Assembly: GCA_001574975.1 (NCBI GenBank)
Contig: KQ965737.1
Location: 846,288-910,287 of the forward strand
Direction of reading: 5' to 3'
From: Gonapodya prolifera JEL478
Lineage: Eukaryota > Monoblepharomycota > Monoblepharidomycetes > Monoblepharidales > Gonapodyaceae
DNA length: 64,000 nucleotides
The notes under the pieces are model-generated. The model saw only the letters and a list, made by a program, of their open reading frames with translations. It was not told the origin of the DNA and searched no databases. Shown piece after piece: positions 34,775 to 46,655 of this stretch. Position 1 is the stretch's first letter, and every line of letters starts with the position of its first letter. A program made the translations under genes and the position numbers.

Positions 34775-35063
34775 ATGGAGGTGTATTTCTGGTTGTTAAT
34801 GGTGTTACATGCAGGTTATTTCCAAAACTGCTTTTTCAACTGATAACACTCTCCAGCCAACTGATACAATTGACTGCGTTCCCGGAAATCATGGTAATTC
34901 AAAAGATGCAATTATGTGAAGCTTCGTATGATACAATCACTAATACGAGCAACTCGTAACAAGAATAACAAGAATAACAATGATACAACGAAGTATTAAG
35001 TAGAACATGGTACAAATCCCCCCATATAACGATAAGAACACATAAATTATCTCACCGCTGGCT

Positions 35064-38000
35064 TTATGCACTCATCAGTTCGCGAAGGAGTGTCACGAAA
35101 GCCTCCATTGTTGGTCGTTCTGACGGGTTGTCCTTCCAGGCCATTTCGATCAGGTCACCAAGTATTTCCGGGCACATAGTGACCCCATATGTGTCGCTCG
35201 GGCGAAATCCCTGGTTGATAATACGTTCCCAAAGCGTCGAGTTGCGCTCGCATTCTCTGAACACCTTCACGCTCGCATTCCAAATCTGGAGAAACAAGAA
35301 TCAAGATCCCTTCTTGTGAGAAAAATATACATGGGTTCGCACCTGCCAGCACACCACAGCAAATGCATACACGTCACCAGTACGAGATGGGGCACATGGT
35401 GGGCCTTCTCCCAGTACATAGGGAAGTCTTTCCGGGGGACTATATACCAAGGTCCCACCCCGTTTAGTGTCGCCAATTGTTTGAAATGTCTGAGTGCTTG
35501 CAGCGATATCCATTAAATCCAAACTTGAGGGTATCATGATACGTCTTTTCGCAAATCCAAAGTCACAGATCATCGCAACTCCATTATGAACCAGAATGTT
35601 GTCGGATTTTATGTCGACATGTGTGATACCACTGCGGTGGATGTGATGCAACCCTTCGGCCACATTCAACATCTTGAATACAAGCTCAAAGTCAAACACA
35701 CAATGACACGACACACGGCAAATTTCAGCGCTTACGAGCTTCCACCTCTCTTCAAAATTGAGTGATACTCCTGTTTTCTCGAGATAGCTGGTCAATGTAT
35801 CCCCGGCGTACGCACAAACAAGGTATGGCTGTGAGCTGTTGTCGTCAACGTCAAAGCCACCAAAAAGTTTCAAAACATTCTCGTGTTCGGGCAGGTTCCA
35901 CCAGATCTTTGCTTCACGCTTGAAACTCTAATAATTCCAAAGATCGGACGGTTTTATTGGCTCACTAACGGGGAGCATGAATACTCACGTCTCGATTTTC
36001 TTCCATACGTTCAAGCTTTAACATTTTGACAGCAACATCTCTCTCCTCTCGAGGGCTTGTTTTCACAACCCATTTGGCCTTATAAACAATGGAAAACGTT
36101 CCTTCGCCAATCTTTTCCATTCCTGTTAGAGAAGGAAGAGGAATTCGTAACATGCTTGCAGGTTTCCCAGTCCCAGCGCTTGTCTTTGGACGGGAAGAAA
36201 AATTTGGTAGTTTTAAATTGAAGGGCAATTGCCGTAGGAGAATCGGCCAGTTCTGACTTCGCAGGAGTCCGCGAGTTGAATCAGCGGGAGAGGTGATATC
36301 TGTTCTTGCACAATTTGTGCTCTTCTCAAAACTTGGACGGAATTGGATACCCCACGGAAAAGCTTTACCTTGTGGAGATGTCCCAACAGAACTTGAAATT
36401 GGGAGAGCTGAGTCTGTCTCCACTAATAAGACAAAAAGGGTGGGCGGAAATTCAAATTAGGATTAAGTTCGTTGCCCCAGATGAGAAAAGTCTCATTACC
36501 TGAATCCAAGCACCTCACAAGCTCTTCTGAAGTCGGAGCAATGACTCTGTTCAAGGGATCAAATATAGCAAAGAATTCCGATTCAATTTGAGCTAATTTT
36601 GGAAACAAGGTTTCGAAGAGCTATGACAGATGTTTTAAGAAGACCATTCAACCTACGTTCGCCTTTCTCCAGACGCGCACTCCCCTTCAAATCGGTCACG
36701 CCATCACCTGCCAGAGAGGGTATTCCTTGTTTTGTTTCAGAAGGGTTTTTCTTTGCCATTGAAGTCGAAGCTGACGATACGTTCAGCAATGCGGGAGTGT
36801 CGGATGTCATGGTAGGGTTTTGAGGCGCTGCCACCAAAGTGTCGCCCAAAGATGTTGCGACAGGAGACTCTTGCCAAGGTTCGGTAATGCTACAGTTCCA
36901 TCGTCACTACAACGTTCCCGATCGCTAACAATGCTTCTGGCAAACACAACATACCTTTCTACAAATGACTTTCGTTCAAGAGAGTATCGTCGACGTAAAA
37001 TTGCACCGCGTTCCCCTGTCTCGCTCACAGACGAGATATGTGGACGTGTCTCAAACTCTCCCATCACTCGAAAATCTTCATTTCGAGACTCTCCGTCATC
37101 CATTGGCAGCGGTTGTTCTGTCAACGAGGTTTGAAATAGATACAGAGCGAACTTCATGTCACACGTACCTTCCATTTCCCTTTGTATCAGTATTGATGGT
37201 GTGATCGAGCCAAACGGGGGCTCTTCTTCAGCCTGAGCCGCCTCATCAACAGTGTGAAGGCTCAGCTCCACGCTGCTGGCAGTGCGAACAGATCTAACGG
37301 GGATTGGTGGCGTCGGTAGAGGTTTTGGCGACCTTGATAGATGCTTTGATGGTCTCCGCTCTGGTGTATCGGACGTCCGGCGGAGAAAGCCCGACCCATT
37401 CCGTGATGCGTCTAACGGAGACTCTGATTGGAGTGACGAAGGTCGGGAGTGCAAGTCTGCTGGATTGGCGAATCGAAAATGTAAATCCGCATTGCAGGTG
37501 ATGGTTTGTGAGTTTCATTGCTGCATGCTCCCACTGTTCACATCACATTTGCTCACCTTGATCATGGACGCCCGTCGATGACATGGAGGTGCGATCTTTA
37601 CCTTTGCGCGAGTTCACACTCTTCATCAGACTGATGCTGCCGAAAGAATTGCAATAGTCGAGTGGTTCAGCCGCTTCTGCGAGTGAAGTTGATTGGGTGG
37701 GAGGGGGGGGAATCCTCCTCGATGAAACGAGTGCTGTTGCGTGCCTGGTATCTACGGTAGAGAGCGACATGCTGTCTATGTCAACGTTTGCGATGGATGT
37801 AGCGTGTGGTGGGGCGTTGGTTGCGGGGTAGGAAAGGGGGAACGACACGTCATCTGCCGGTGGTTTGGAGGTTTTGGTTTCGACCCCCTCCAAGTGCCAC
37901 ATCTGTTCACCGAGCGCTTCTGTATCTGGTTCACTGGATCGGTGAGAACGTATACTTGACTTGCATTCGTCAGATCCGTCGTCTATCGAGCTGTCGACGC

Positions 38001-38746
38001 CTTCCTGCAAAATGTCTTCAAGAATACTCCCGGGCGTGATCGATAAGGGAACTACTGAAGTGGGCGGCGTTCTAACCTCGGATAGCAGCGGTTGGTTCAC
38101 ACTGGTTCCCTCAACCTTTTCAAGACCTGGTGATCCCGAAATGGGATCTTCTGCCTGGTGCCACAGTTGAAGCAGAGTCAGGTACAGCTTAACATGGTAT
38201 CTCCCCNCGCCCCCCCCATTTCTTTGCGCCACGCACCTTTTTGTCCTCTACCGGCAGCGACGTAAAGAGCGATGTGAGAAGGGATCTTGTCGAGGAAGTG
38301 CTGGCGATGGTGGGGTGCCACGTTGAGGACTGTCCAGCAGGCCATTTGGTGTCATAAGAATGAGAATGCTCGCTTTTGTCAAGGGTATCAGAGACCGGAC
38401 GGTTGTACTCCGTCATTTGACTGAGCGCGACGGCGGCCACAGTCGAGAGTGAACTGTGAGCAGGACGCGGTCTGGAGGACGTCGTCGTGTCCCACGTAGC
38501 AGGCGAAACGTGGGACATGGTCTCGTCTGTTTGTCCACGGCTATTGGATTCCGGTGCGACCGAGCTGGACCGGTGATTCGCGGCATTAGTTCCGCCGCTC
38601 AAGTCCCGAGCAAGACCTGCTTGGCTCGGACTCCCGACAGACGGAGCAGAAGAAGGGGTCGGAAAACCGCGGGTGCTTGGTCTCTCTCTGCGATCGCTGC
38701 TGTGGCGAGTGAAGCCCGCTGGCGAGGAGTTTGCAACCGAGCCCAT
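35064..38746 (-). CDS. TKL-like protein kinase with a long N-terminal regulatory region
   Basis: The C-terminal kinase domain is complete: glycine loop IGEGTFSIVYKAKW, the lysine in RDVAVKMLK, HENVLKLFGGFD, catalytic loop THVDIKSDNILV, the DFG motif in ICDFGFAKR, SPPERLPYV in place of APE, DVYAFAVVCWQ and ERPTMEAFVTLL. The catalytic loop has HVD where most kinases have HRD, so this is a non-RD kinase, but Asp, Lys and Asn are present. The N-terminal part is a Ser/Thr/Pro-rich region with phosphosite-like runs, followed by a helical segment (LFPKLAQIESEFFAIFDPLN, then VIAPTSEELVRCLD) that could be an adaptor domain. I treat 38746 to 35064 as one gene because frames join through short introns. 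It could be two genes split near 36800. An ambiguous base at 38207 lies in an intron. Confidence 0.68.
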
Positions 38747-38915
38747 CAGACGGAAACCAGAGACAGTCGGTGCCTTAAGATGATCGTTTCTGGCGGTACT
38801 GAAGCGCGTTCGGCCGTGGGTGCGTTCGCCAAGACTAGTTGCCTTCCGCTCCCTCAGAGGGTTGCAAACCTGACCTCAGGAGAGGATGGGTGACCTGCCA
38901 TTCCTTTCATTTTGA

Positions 38916-39158
38916 ATGTACCAGCATTCGGCAGAGCAACATTTAGCCAAGATCCTCCCCAAAAATTTCATTCACGAAGAGTCCTTGAAAGCTTTACAAC
39001 CATCCTGTTGTCTGACGGACTTCAATCCGTCTCGATCCGAATTGGCGGTCAAAGTTGTTCCCCCAAATGAATGGGACCGACAAAGGTACGACACCGTCCT
39101 ATCTGCCCAGGGTGGTTCTTCCAAACTGAGATATGCACTGATTGAGAGCTTGGAGTGA
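38916..39158 (+). CDS. short open frame, uncharacterised
   Basis: An 80-codon ATG-initiated frame (MYQHSAEQHLAKILPKNFIH at the start, ALIESLE at the end) has balanced composition and lies 170 nt upstream of the divergent kinase gene. I recognise no family. It may be a small gene, a first exon or chance. Confidence 0.25.
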   Translation: MYQHSAEQHLAKILPKNFIHEESLKALQPSCCLTDFNPSRSELAVKVVPPNEWDRQRYDTVLSAQGGSSKLRYALIESLE

Positions 39159-39909
39159 GTGCTGACGGAGGGAAGAACAAGAAAATATTGACAGATATCC
39201 ACTAAAATCGGTTCGACATCGTATTCCACCTATCACAGAAGGCTTTATGCTCAAGCGCATAATCCACGTTTCTCACTCGCCTTTTGTTCTACTGTCAGCA
39301 TTATAAAGAAAGGTTGGGTGGCCTTCTCACCGCAACGCTTTTGTTCCATTGGGACAACGTCAGTTAGCTGACAAACCATCAGGCGGAGCCCTTAACCACG
39401 AACTAACGGATTAGTAACCAGCGCCTGGTCCTTTCTGTTTTAATGCAATTCTAAGCAGTCGATCCGAACGACGGATAACACCGCCCCCTCGATTTCCCCA
39501 TACAAGCGACAGTTTTCAGCCTTCCTGACTTACAGAGCGAGTTGGATCCGCTAGATGTGGACATTTGAGAGGATCATAGTATTAACATTGAAAAGGAAGG
39601 CTAGAGTCTCGAGTGCGAAGACAAGCACTGGATCCGGAAAAGGGAATCGCCTGGACAGCCTGAAGCAAGTGTAACCTATTCAATCATTGAACGAAAAGTT
39701 TATTTTATCTAGAACCGGGTCAAGTTTGCCCATAATCTTTCCTTCCTGCTTCGCCTTCGCTCTTCCAAACAACGGGGAGACTCGAGCCGACTGAACATAC
39801 AGAAATAAGCCCGGACGGCGGACCTTCTACGTTCGAATACATATTTAATACGTACATTTGATGCTTTTCAAGTCCGGGGTTTCTCCTACAGCTGTGGCCA
39901 ATAGTTTGT
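39159..39909. other. 750-nt intergenic region
   Basis: No protein-like frames or repeats are visible. It presumably holds the promoter of the following plus-strand hydrolase gene. Confidence 0.4.
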
Positions 39910-41239
39910 ATGGGAAGCAGGTGCGCGGCAGAATCTCCCACGCAAATTCAAATGCAGCAGCCATCCCGATCCTGCGCGGGCTGCACGAAACCGTTTGGCT
40001 GGTTCTCATCCGGCGTCCTCTGTCCCAATCCTCCGATCGGAGCGTCCGAAGCGCCCACCAAACCTGACGCCCAATCTCCCACGCTCGGCTGCGGAAAGAG
40101 ATTCTGCTCGGCCTGCACAAACTTTGCCCTCGTCACCGCGTCTGATGCCGATGCCGCCATCGCCTCTGGAGATCTCGCCAAGGCGTACGTCAGAACATTT
40201 TGCCGAACCTGCTTCAAGAATGCGGGTCCGCTTGACTGGACTTCCACCGAAGGAGCTCAGGCAGACGGAGTCGACTTACTAGAGCCCTCGGGAGACGCTG
40301 CACCAACTGGCGCAACGATCTTCTGGGCTCACGGAGGTGGGGGGTCGCGTCTCATGTTCCGTCCACACGCCGAGGCGTTGGCGGCCTCGGGGTATCGCTG
40401 CGTCCTGTTCGACTTTCCGGGACATGGGAGGCTGATGGACGCGCCGCTGAGCATGGACACCGCGATCGAGAGAATCGTCAGTGTGGTACAAAAGTATGGA
40501 TCCAAGGAAGGAGGAAAGAACGTGTATGTTGGGGGAAGTCTGGGAGGATACATTGGAATGGAAATGCTCGGTGAGACTTTGAGTCTTTCATCTGTGGCAT
40601 CACGTCGTCTGAATCTGTTTTCACCTGTGCCGCTGCACCCCACATTCTCCCTTTCCGTTCTCTTCCAATCTGGAGCACGCCACCCCACGCTCTTCTCATC
40701 CGCCGTGATATGTATGTGTGGTCAATGTGTCGGGCACGGTGCCGGTCTCGCCGCCCGCCTCGGACTCGTGCTGCTCTCGCACCTGTCGTCGTGGCTTTCC
40801 TCAGCAACCCTCCTCACCTCCATGCGATCCACATTCTCTGCGAACGGCAACATGGACCAAAAGATGATGCTCGATACAGCCCTGAGGACGGGATTCTATT
40901 TCGAACAGAACATGCAGCAGATCGAGATCCTGAGAGCGTCCGATCCAGCTGCGGCGCTGGCAAAGTATCCCGCACCTGTGCTTTTCTGCAATGGGTCAAA
41001 GGATCACAGAGATTCGGAAAAAAAGTGGCTCTCGGTGTCGAATGGCGCCAATGGTGGGAAGTCCAAACTGATCTGCTATGAAGGCGGGGTGCGTGCGATT
41101 CTCGTCCAATCGCTCGGACTGCTGTTGGCAATAACTTGAACCTGTTTTACCATCTTTCAACCAGGATCACGGGTTCTCCCACGACAAGCGGTTCAAGGAC
41201 ACGTTCATTGAAGAGATCAAGACTTTTATCTCGGCATAG
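39910..41239 (+). CDS. fusion of a FYVE-like zinc finger with an alpha/beta hydrolase
   Basis: The N-terminus carries a cysteine-rich finger: CAGCTKPFGWFSSGVLC, then GCGKRFCSACTNF and FCRTCFKNAG. Spacing resembles FYVE-related fingers, but the RRHHCR phosphoinositide-binding motif is absent. An alpha/beta hydrolase follows: oxyanion-type HGGGGSRLMFRPHAEALAAS, YRCVLFDFPGHGRLMDAPL, the nucleophile elbow GGSLGGYIGMEML, an intron, NMDQKMMLDTALRTGFYFEQ, PAPVLFCNGSKDHRDSEKKW and, across the last intron, DHGFSHDKRFKDTFIEEI with the likely catalytic His. Ser and His of the triad are clear; the acidic residue is probably the Asp in GSKDHRD. The substrate is unknown, probably a lipid or ester near a membrane. 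The start may instead be the ATG preceding QQPSRSC. Confidence 0.75.
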
Positions 41240-41448
41240 CGAAAGCTCGCAATCCGTTGTTCCCATTCGCGCTCTTACAACCAACGTCATATTGCTATTT
41301 GGCACATATTTCAACTTGTTCGAATAGTTATCCCTTCGTGCTTTACTCATTTTCAAAAGAAAAACTTTTTGCATTACTTCATAGGGCTGGGCAACAAATT
41401 ATGTGGACTTCCAACGATAATTGCAACCTCACAAGACACGATCCAGCA

Positions 41449-42825
41449 CTAGGCGTCCGAGGAGTACTTCCACGTCCGTGTCTTCCCCATTCGCCGACAC
41501 AGCCATTCAATCGCAGTCACCTTGCTCGGGTCTTCCACATGTGCCGTACCTTCATTCCACGAGTGGTGGCCTGGGAGCTGCAGGAGCAAAGCAATCAGTT
41601 TCCAGACCATCACAGTATCTCACCACATCGCACACTTACCCCAGCCAACTTCCCATCCCACATCCTCTTCGCGACCTCCTCCCCGCCGACCGCTTCCAGG
41701 GTGACATCGTCGTTCGCGTGGGCAAAGTAGGCAATCGAAAAGCGCTCCTTGTTCTCCTCAGCAGTGCGGGGCATGCGGACGCGGTGCGCCGTCGAGCAGT
41801 AGAGTCCGCGCGTCCAGTGCTCGATGAGGTCACAGGTGTTGACGACGATCCAGGGCCGGGGAGTGTCCTGTGGAGGTGGAGGAACATTGATCCAAGTGCT
41901 TGATGGATGATGGTACACCTGCAAAGTTCATGAGGAACGTGGTATGAAGCGTGGTTGGTGCAGGAGTGCTCCCACCTCGAGTCCCCCGACATCCTGCTGA
42001 AAAAGAAGCGTGACGCTTCCGTAATCAGTGTGCATTCCCGCTCTTACAAGTCCCGATTGGTCAGTTCCCGCTGATTCGTTCAGGACATCGCCCGGAATCT
42101 GAGGATATTTCAGAAACCTCAGCTCTTCTCCTCCAGCGTCCCGGTCCCACTGAAACTTTCCGGCGAGTGCACTTGCAGGAAGTCCCAGCGAGAGCGAAAT
42201 CGCTCGATAGAGAACGTGGGTTGTCTCATGGCACAAGCGATGGAACTGCGTGAACTCGTTCCACTTGAGTTGAAACTCGTCTGGGTACGAGGGTAAATCA
42301 TACAGCGGATCCAAGAGGTCCTTTGCGGTGTCAAAAACTTCTTTTTGGTCGATCTTGTTCGCTTCAAATCTGGAGCAGGTGAAATGTGATGTTGAGCTAC
42401 ACCATCGCTGATGTAAAATACCTACCGTTCTTCTCCAAAGCTCGAGTAGCCCCAGTGCGTCCAAAGTGCCCGCTTCCTTTTGCCCGTCTTAACATCCATG
42501 TTTCCGTAAGAATCACCAAACTGCTTCTTGTAGTTCTCATCCCGGGCGAAGAACGCTCTGCTGAGATCGATCATCTCCCCAACGTGGGAATGTGTTAACG
42601 GACCGATATTCGTGACATACATAAAGCCTTTGAGGGGAAGAACAGGTCGGCATCTTGATTAATTGTTTTGCATCTGCAGCTGGATCGCTCACCGACATCC
42701 CGAAGAGCAGAACGAACGTCACGCACCACCCTCTCGGTATCCGCCGAATTCTTCTCGAATCCGAACAAATCTACCACTGGGATGGAGTGCCGTGGTGCAT
42801 CGCGGGATTCCCCGATTGAAGGCAT
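41449..42825 (-). CDS. 2-oxoglutarate/Fe(II)-dependent oxygenase (isopenicillin N synthase-like)
   Basis: The protein has the two-part layout of this family: an N-terminal DIOX_N region (RHSIPVVDLFGFEKNS, FYVTNIGPLTHSHVGEMIDL, RAFFARDENYKKQFGDS) and a C-terminal jelly roll. Iron ligands are visible as HTDYGSVTLLFQQDVGGLEV (His-x-Asp) and TAHRVRMP (second His), and RFSIAYF supplies the Arg and Ser that bind 2-oxoglutarate. It ends TAIEWLCRRMGKTRTWKYSS with DA and stop. Such enzymes hydroxylate or oxidise small molecules; the substrate cannot be read from sequence. Introns of 50-60 nt interrupt it. The start is the ATG of MPSIGESRD; an upstream in-frame TTG is ignored. Confidence 0.85.
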
Positions 42826-43291
42826 TTGAGGAACAGCGTTCTTCGTACAAGTCCTCCCGATCAATGCGTTCTTTCCAGTTCCCGCTGAAGTGCCCTGGGT
42901 TTAAGCTCGAATCAATGCAATGCTGGCTCGGCCACACTTAATAGGTATTTAAAATACAAGTGAGTGAGGACCAACTCCAACCCCGGTGAGACACAACAGG
43001 CAAGTATTGAGCACAGATCTACTTTTGTGATTCAGTAAGTGAGGAATCAGTATATAGAAGCAAAGTTTGCTTCTTAGGACCGGGTCAATAAGGAAAATGA
43101 AGTCCCGCCTATCCCAGAACGTAAAAATAACTACATTTACACTTTTTCGCATTGATGAACAATTGATATGTTCCGGTTCGATTCGGCTTGAAGGATTGCA
43201 TTATACTAGTTTTGTTGGCAAAATAGCAAACAAGAAGCAAGTGCCGGTCGGCAACCCGGAACTTCCGAAAACCTTTCCACATTCAAACACA

Positions 43292-44918
43292 ATGCCTCCT
43301 GTTGACGTTTCCAAGCTCCCCACCTCGGAGACTCCGGTATGTACCATTGATTTCTTCGGCATCTCGAATCGCCTGTCTCTGACATGAAGTCGGCCGGTCC
43401 GACGATTCCGACGACCCCGCGGAAACACATTCACCGGTCGAACCACGATGATGGCAGGTCAAGTACAACCGAAGGGACCTTATTCTCTGTGAGTTAGCGT
43501 CGCGGTCATCTCTGCGATGTGTGGTCGCGCGAATCGTTGAACTGCACATGTGACACTCCATGCAATTCACAACTGATATCCCGCTGTAACATCTTCAAGA
43601 CGCCATTGGCATTGGAATTGATGAGGTATGATCTTTACTTCTATCTTGTCGGGCAGAGTACCTAATCGGACCATTACCCATCCGACAGCTCCGCTACGTG
43701 TACGAACTCGACAAGAATTTCGCCGCCTTCCCCACGTTCCCCATCGTTCTCCCATTCCGAGGAACCTCGTTTGATGTCATCGACTTCATTGGCGCTGTGA
43801 GTTTTGTTTGCCGCAAAATTCAACGAGTCGGTATCTCACGAATGAATTTTCTGTGCCGCTATATTACCTCCGCTACACATAGCAAAAGAGCAGCAACAGC
43901 AGAATCCCCGGTGTGAAGCTTGACCCCGCCAAAGTGTTGGACGGAGAGCGTTTCATTGAGATTCTCAACCCCCTCCCCCTTGAAGGAGAAGTGAGTCCGA
44001 ATAACTTCAGAGACTTGGCTTGATGCCGTTTTGGGTGCGGCGATGATTTTCCCTATATTCGTCTGGGAGATTGCCGAATCGCTTTGCACCATTTTCGATG
44101 AGAGTCGGATGATGACTTTCCGACACTTCGTGTCCGATAACTTGGAGCTGACATACGACTTTTACTCTCCGCCGCCGCACCGCAGCTCATCGCCCGCTCC
44201 CGCACCTCGAACGTGTACGATGTCGGCAAAGCCGCCATTCTCGAGAACGAGACTCTCCTTGTCGACAAATCAGGCAAGCCGTACGTGAAGATGGTTGGCC
44301 AAGCCTTCTTCAGGGATGCTGGTGGCTTCGGCGGACCCCGCCCCCCCAAGCAAGGACCCGAAGCGACTCCCCCCAGCCGCCCGGCTGAGAAGGTGCGATA
44401 GAGATATTTCACCATCACATCCGTTCATCCCAAATAACAATTCTGAAATACTGTCTCTTTTCAGGTTATCGCCTTCAAGACCTCCCCCACTCAGGCCCAG
44501 GTCTACCGTCTGTCTGGAGACTACAACCCTCTCCACATCGATCCCGCATTCAGCGGCCGTGTCGGTTTCAAGGTCCCCATTCTCCACGGACTCTGCTCGT
44601 GGGGAATCGCCGCCCACTCCGTCCTGAAGCTGTGGGGAGACAACGACGCGTCCAGGTTTGTCTCGTACAAGGGAAGGTTCACCGCCCCCGTGCTCCCAGG
44701 AGAGACTCTGCAGACCGGTCCGTAGTCCCTTTCGACTTTCCCACTCGGGCTATTGCGTTACTCACATAGCACATCTGTTCCACATGGTAGAATCGTGGCT
44801 CGTTCGCACCGAGGGTGACAAGCAGATCATTTCCTTCCAGGTTCGCATTGTCGAGCGCAACATCATCGCCATCGGAGGAGGTGTCGCGGTCATCAAGGCT
44901 GCCGGAAGCAAGTTGTAA
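43292..44918 (+). CDS. peroxisomal-type enoyl-CoA hydratase 2 (MaoC-like, double hot-dog)
   Basis: Hydratase 2 adds water to trans-2-enoyl-CoA in beta-oxidation, giving the (3R)-hydroxyacyl-CoA. Small exons join to VKYNRRDLILYAIGIGIDEL, a hallmark of the family's first repeat. Then come RYVYELDKNFAAFPTFPIVL, SNVYDVGKAAILENETLLVD, VKMVGQAFFRDAGGFGG, and the catalytic second hot-dog: AQVYRLSGDYNPLHIDPAFS with the Asp and His of hydratase motif 2, then ILHGLCSWGIAAHSVL and PGETLQTGMVESWLVRTEGD. It ends AVIKAAGSKL, and SKL is a canonical peroxisomal targeting signal. The protein is around 300 residues, so it is a free hydratase rather than the multifunctional enzyme. Confidence 0.93.
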
Positions 44919-45059
44919 AAAAGTATAGTTAGTGGAAGTGGACGGTGGACGTCCCTTTAAGTGTAGCGTCTTGTTCGAATGAAACATTGCGATCTCATTT
45001 ATCTACGAATCTAGCAAGTCCCCAGTGGTACGAAAGTTGTGACTGGTTTCTTTTGTTCG

Positions 45060-46616
45060 TCATACGTGAGATTGGAAGCTTTTAACAAACTTCACGACGG
45101 CTGTCGTGAATGCGTCCTTCAGTGACGTATTATGTATCGGGTGGCTCAACAAACAACTTGGAAAATACGAGAAAGACAGCACTCACATTCTTATCACCTG
45201 CAACCATGTGCGATGCGCCGCTCACATCGGCGAACTGTCGAAATGTTCCTTTGAGCGGGGAAACTGGACTTTTATACGGAAACAGAGACTCACTTGCGCG
45301 TGTGGAACAAGCTCCAAGAACTGTTGTGCGCTCTTTTCGCTAACAACACTGCAAAATTGTACGTGTATGTAAAACCGCAACAGTGATGTCCTTCTTCACA
45401 AGAATATGTTTCTCTCACTCGCTCATTTTTCCGCGAATCAAAAGGCACGGGCATTTGATTTGCTTCGCGCGCGCTTCCAGCCCGTTGATGCGGTCCCCTG
45501 TATCGCTGTTGTCGGAGTTGGTGTCCCGGACTGATCTTCCACGATCAGAGGTCATGAACTGTTTCCGTATTTTATAAGCGAGAGTCAACACGGCGTTAGA
45601 ATTCCAAGAAGTGTAGCGCGTGGATGTACTGTGTACTCACGGCGGGATCCCAGTGCCAGCGGTACTTGCCGTTGGGTTTCAGTCTGAGGTTTTTGGCCAA
45701 CCCGGTGGTATCTTTGGGTCTTGGTCGGTGAGGAAGGTATGCGGCAATGTAGTCAGCTAAAAAGGAGAGAATGTGAGGGGGTGGGAAGGCTTCGCATGAT
45801 TACAAGTCTCACCCGCATCGTCCAGGGAATCAAACTCGGTCCGACTTGTCATGAATCCGACAATTCGGCTGATTCCTACAGGTTCGTTGTGGATTGCGAC
45901 TGTGGTACAAGTATTCAAAAGCAAACTGGTCGAAATTCAGAGTCAAAAGGGGGATCATCATGGGTACCGACTGTCCACGAGAACGATTCCAATAATCTTG
46001 GCCCGGTAAGCAGACCAGATAGCTGCAGTGCCACCCATGCTTGCCCCGACCACAATTGGACCTTTAAGCTCCTCGCAAACTGATACCACATCCTCTTCGA
46101 ATGCTGGCATGGTGTAGTCGGACTTTGGGTCCCAACCGCTGTGGAATGGGAACGGAGTTTTACGCGTTTGTTGAGCGATGATGAGCGCTCAAAGCTACCT
46201 GTCGCCATGTCCTCGGAGATCCATGCTTACTGCGTAAAACCCAAGACCCGCAAGGTGTACGGCAGTGCCGCCCCACTTGGGAAGCATTAGAACCATGTAC
46301 AGACTAGTATCACACGGTCGATTGACCTACCGAGTGTCTTGTTTGTCCCCCGCCGTGAAGAAACAGGACGCATTGCTTGGTTGGATCTCCATAAGCGTCG
46401 GCAACGAGCTCCACGCCGTTGAACCCTCGGAACGTGCGTCGCTGAGGCGCTGTCACAGGCATTGTCGCTCAGCAGGAGAGCGAAGGCCACAACAAAGGGA
46501 ATAGTCACCAAGATGGGCTGCCATTGTGAGATGGCGCGTGTGTTCGGAAGCAGATACGGCAACCGATTTACCCTGTATCCGATGTCCCGAAAACCCGATA
46601 ATAGTTTGTGATTCAT
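45060..46616 (-). CDS. alpha/beta hydrolase
   Basis: Spliced sequence gives FRGFNGVELVADAYGDPTKQ, CVLFLHGGGQTRHS joined to WGGTAVHLAGLGFYAVSMDL and RGHGDS, GPIVVGASMGGTAAIWSAYR with the G-x-S-x-G nucleophile elbow, and, near the end, FADVSGASHMVAGDKN with the catalytic-type His, continuing to DAFTTAVVKFVKSFQSHV. The motifs and their order match bacterial-like epoxide-hydrolase or esterase proteins; the substrate is unknown. A hydrophobic stretch near 46535-46470 looks like a membrane segment if read straight through. However, GTGACT to CCTCAG makes a 72-nt intron that removes it and restores the hydrolase frame, so I treat it as intronic. Middle exons between 45960 and 45330 are less certain. 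Confidence 0.75.
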
Positions 46617-46655
46617 TGTCTCAACGACAGAAACAAGTCAATTATGTTATCTTAT

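Larger units (their letters stand above)
31547..35063. other. 3.5-kb gene-poor interval
   Basis: Many short frames exist on both strands, but none gives a recognisable protein or a convincing exon chain. A 223-codon plus-strand frame at 33254-33925 and a minus-strand frame at 33629-34105 overlap one copy of a dispersed repeat (33845-33959). A poly-purine run sits at 32290-32302. A possible short gene at 34461-34774 is listed separately. Otherwise I see nothing. Confidence 0.4.

Noticed and set aside
46470-46535. Hydrophobic segment suggesting a membrane-anchored hydrolase
   Set aside because: A 72-nt GT-AG intron removes it and brings the downstream hydrolase sequence into frame; reading through breaks the frame.
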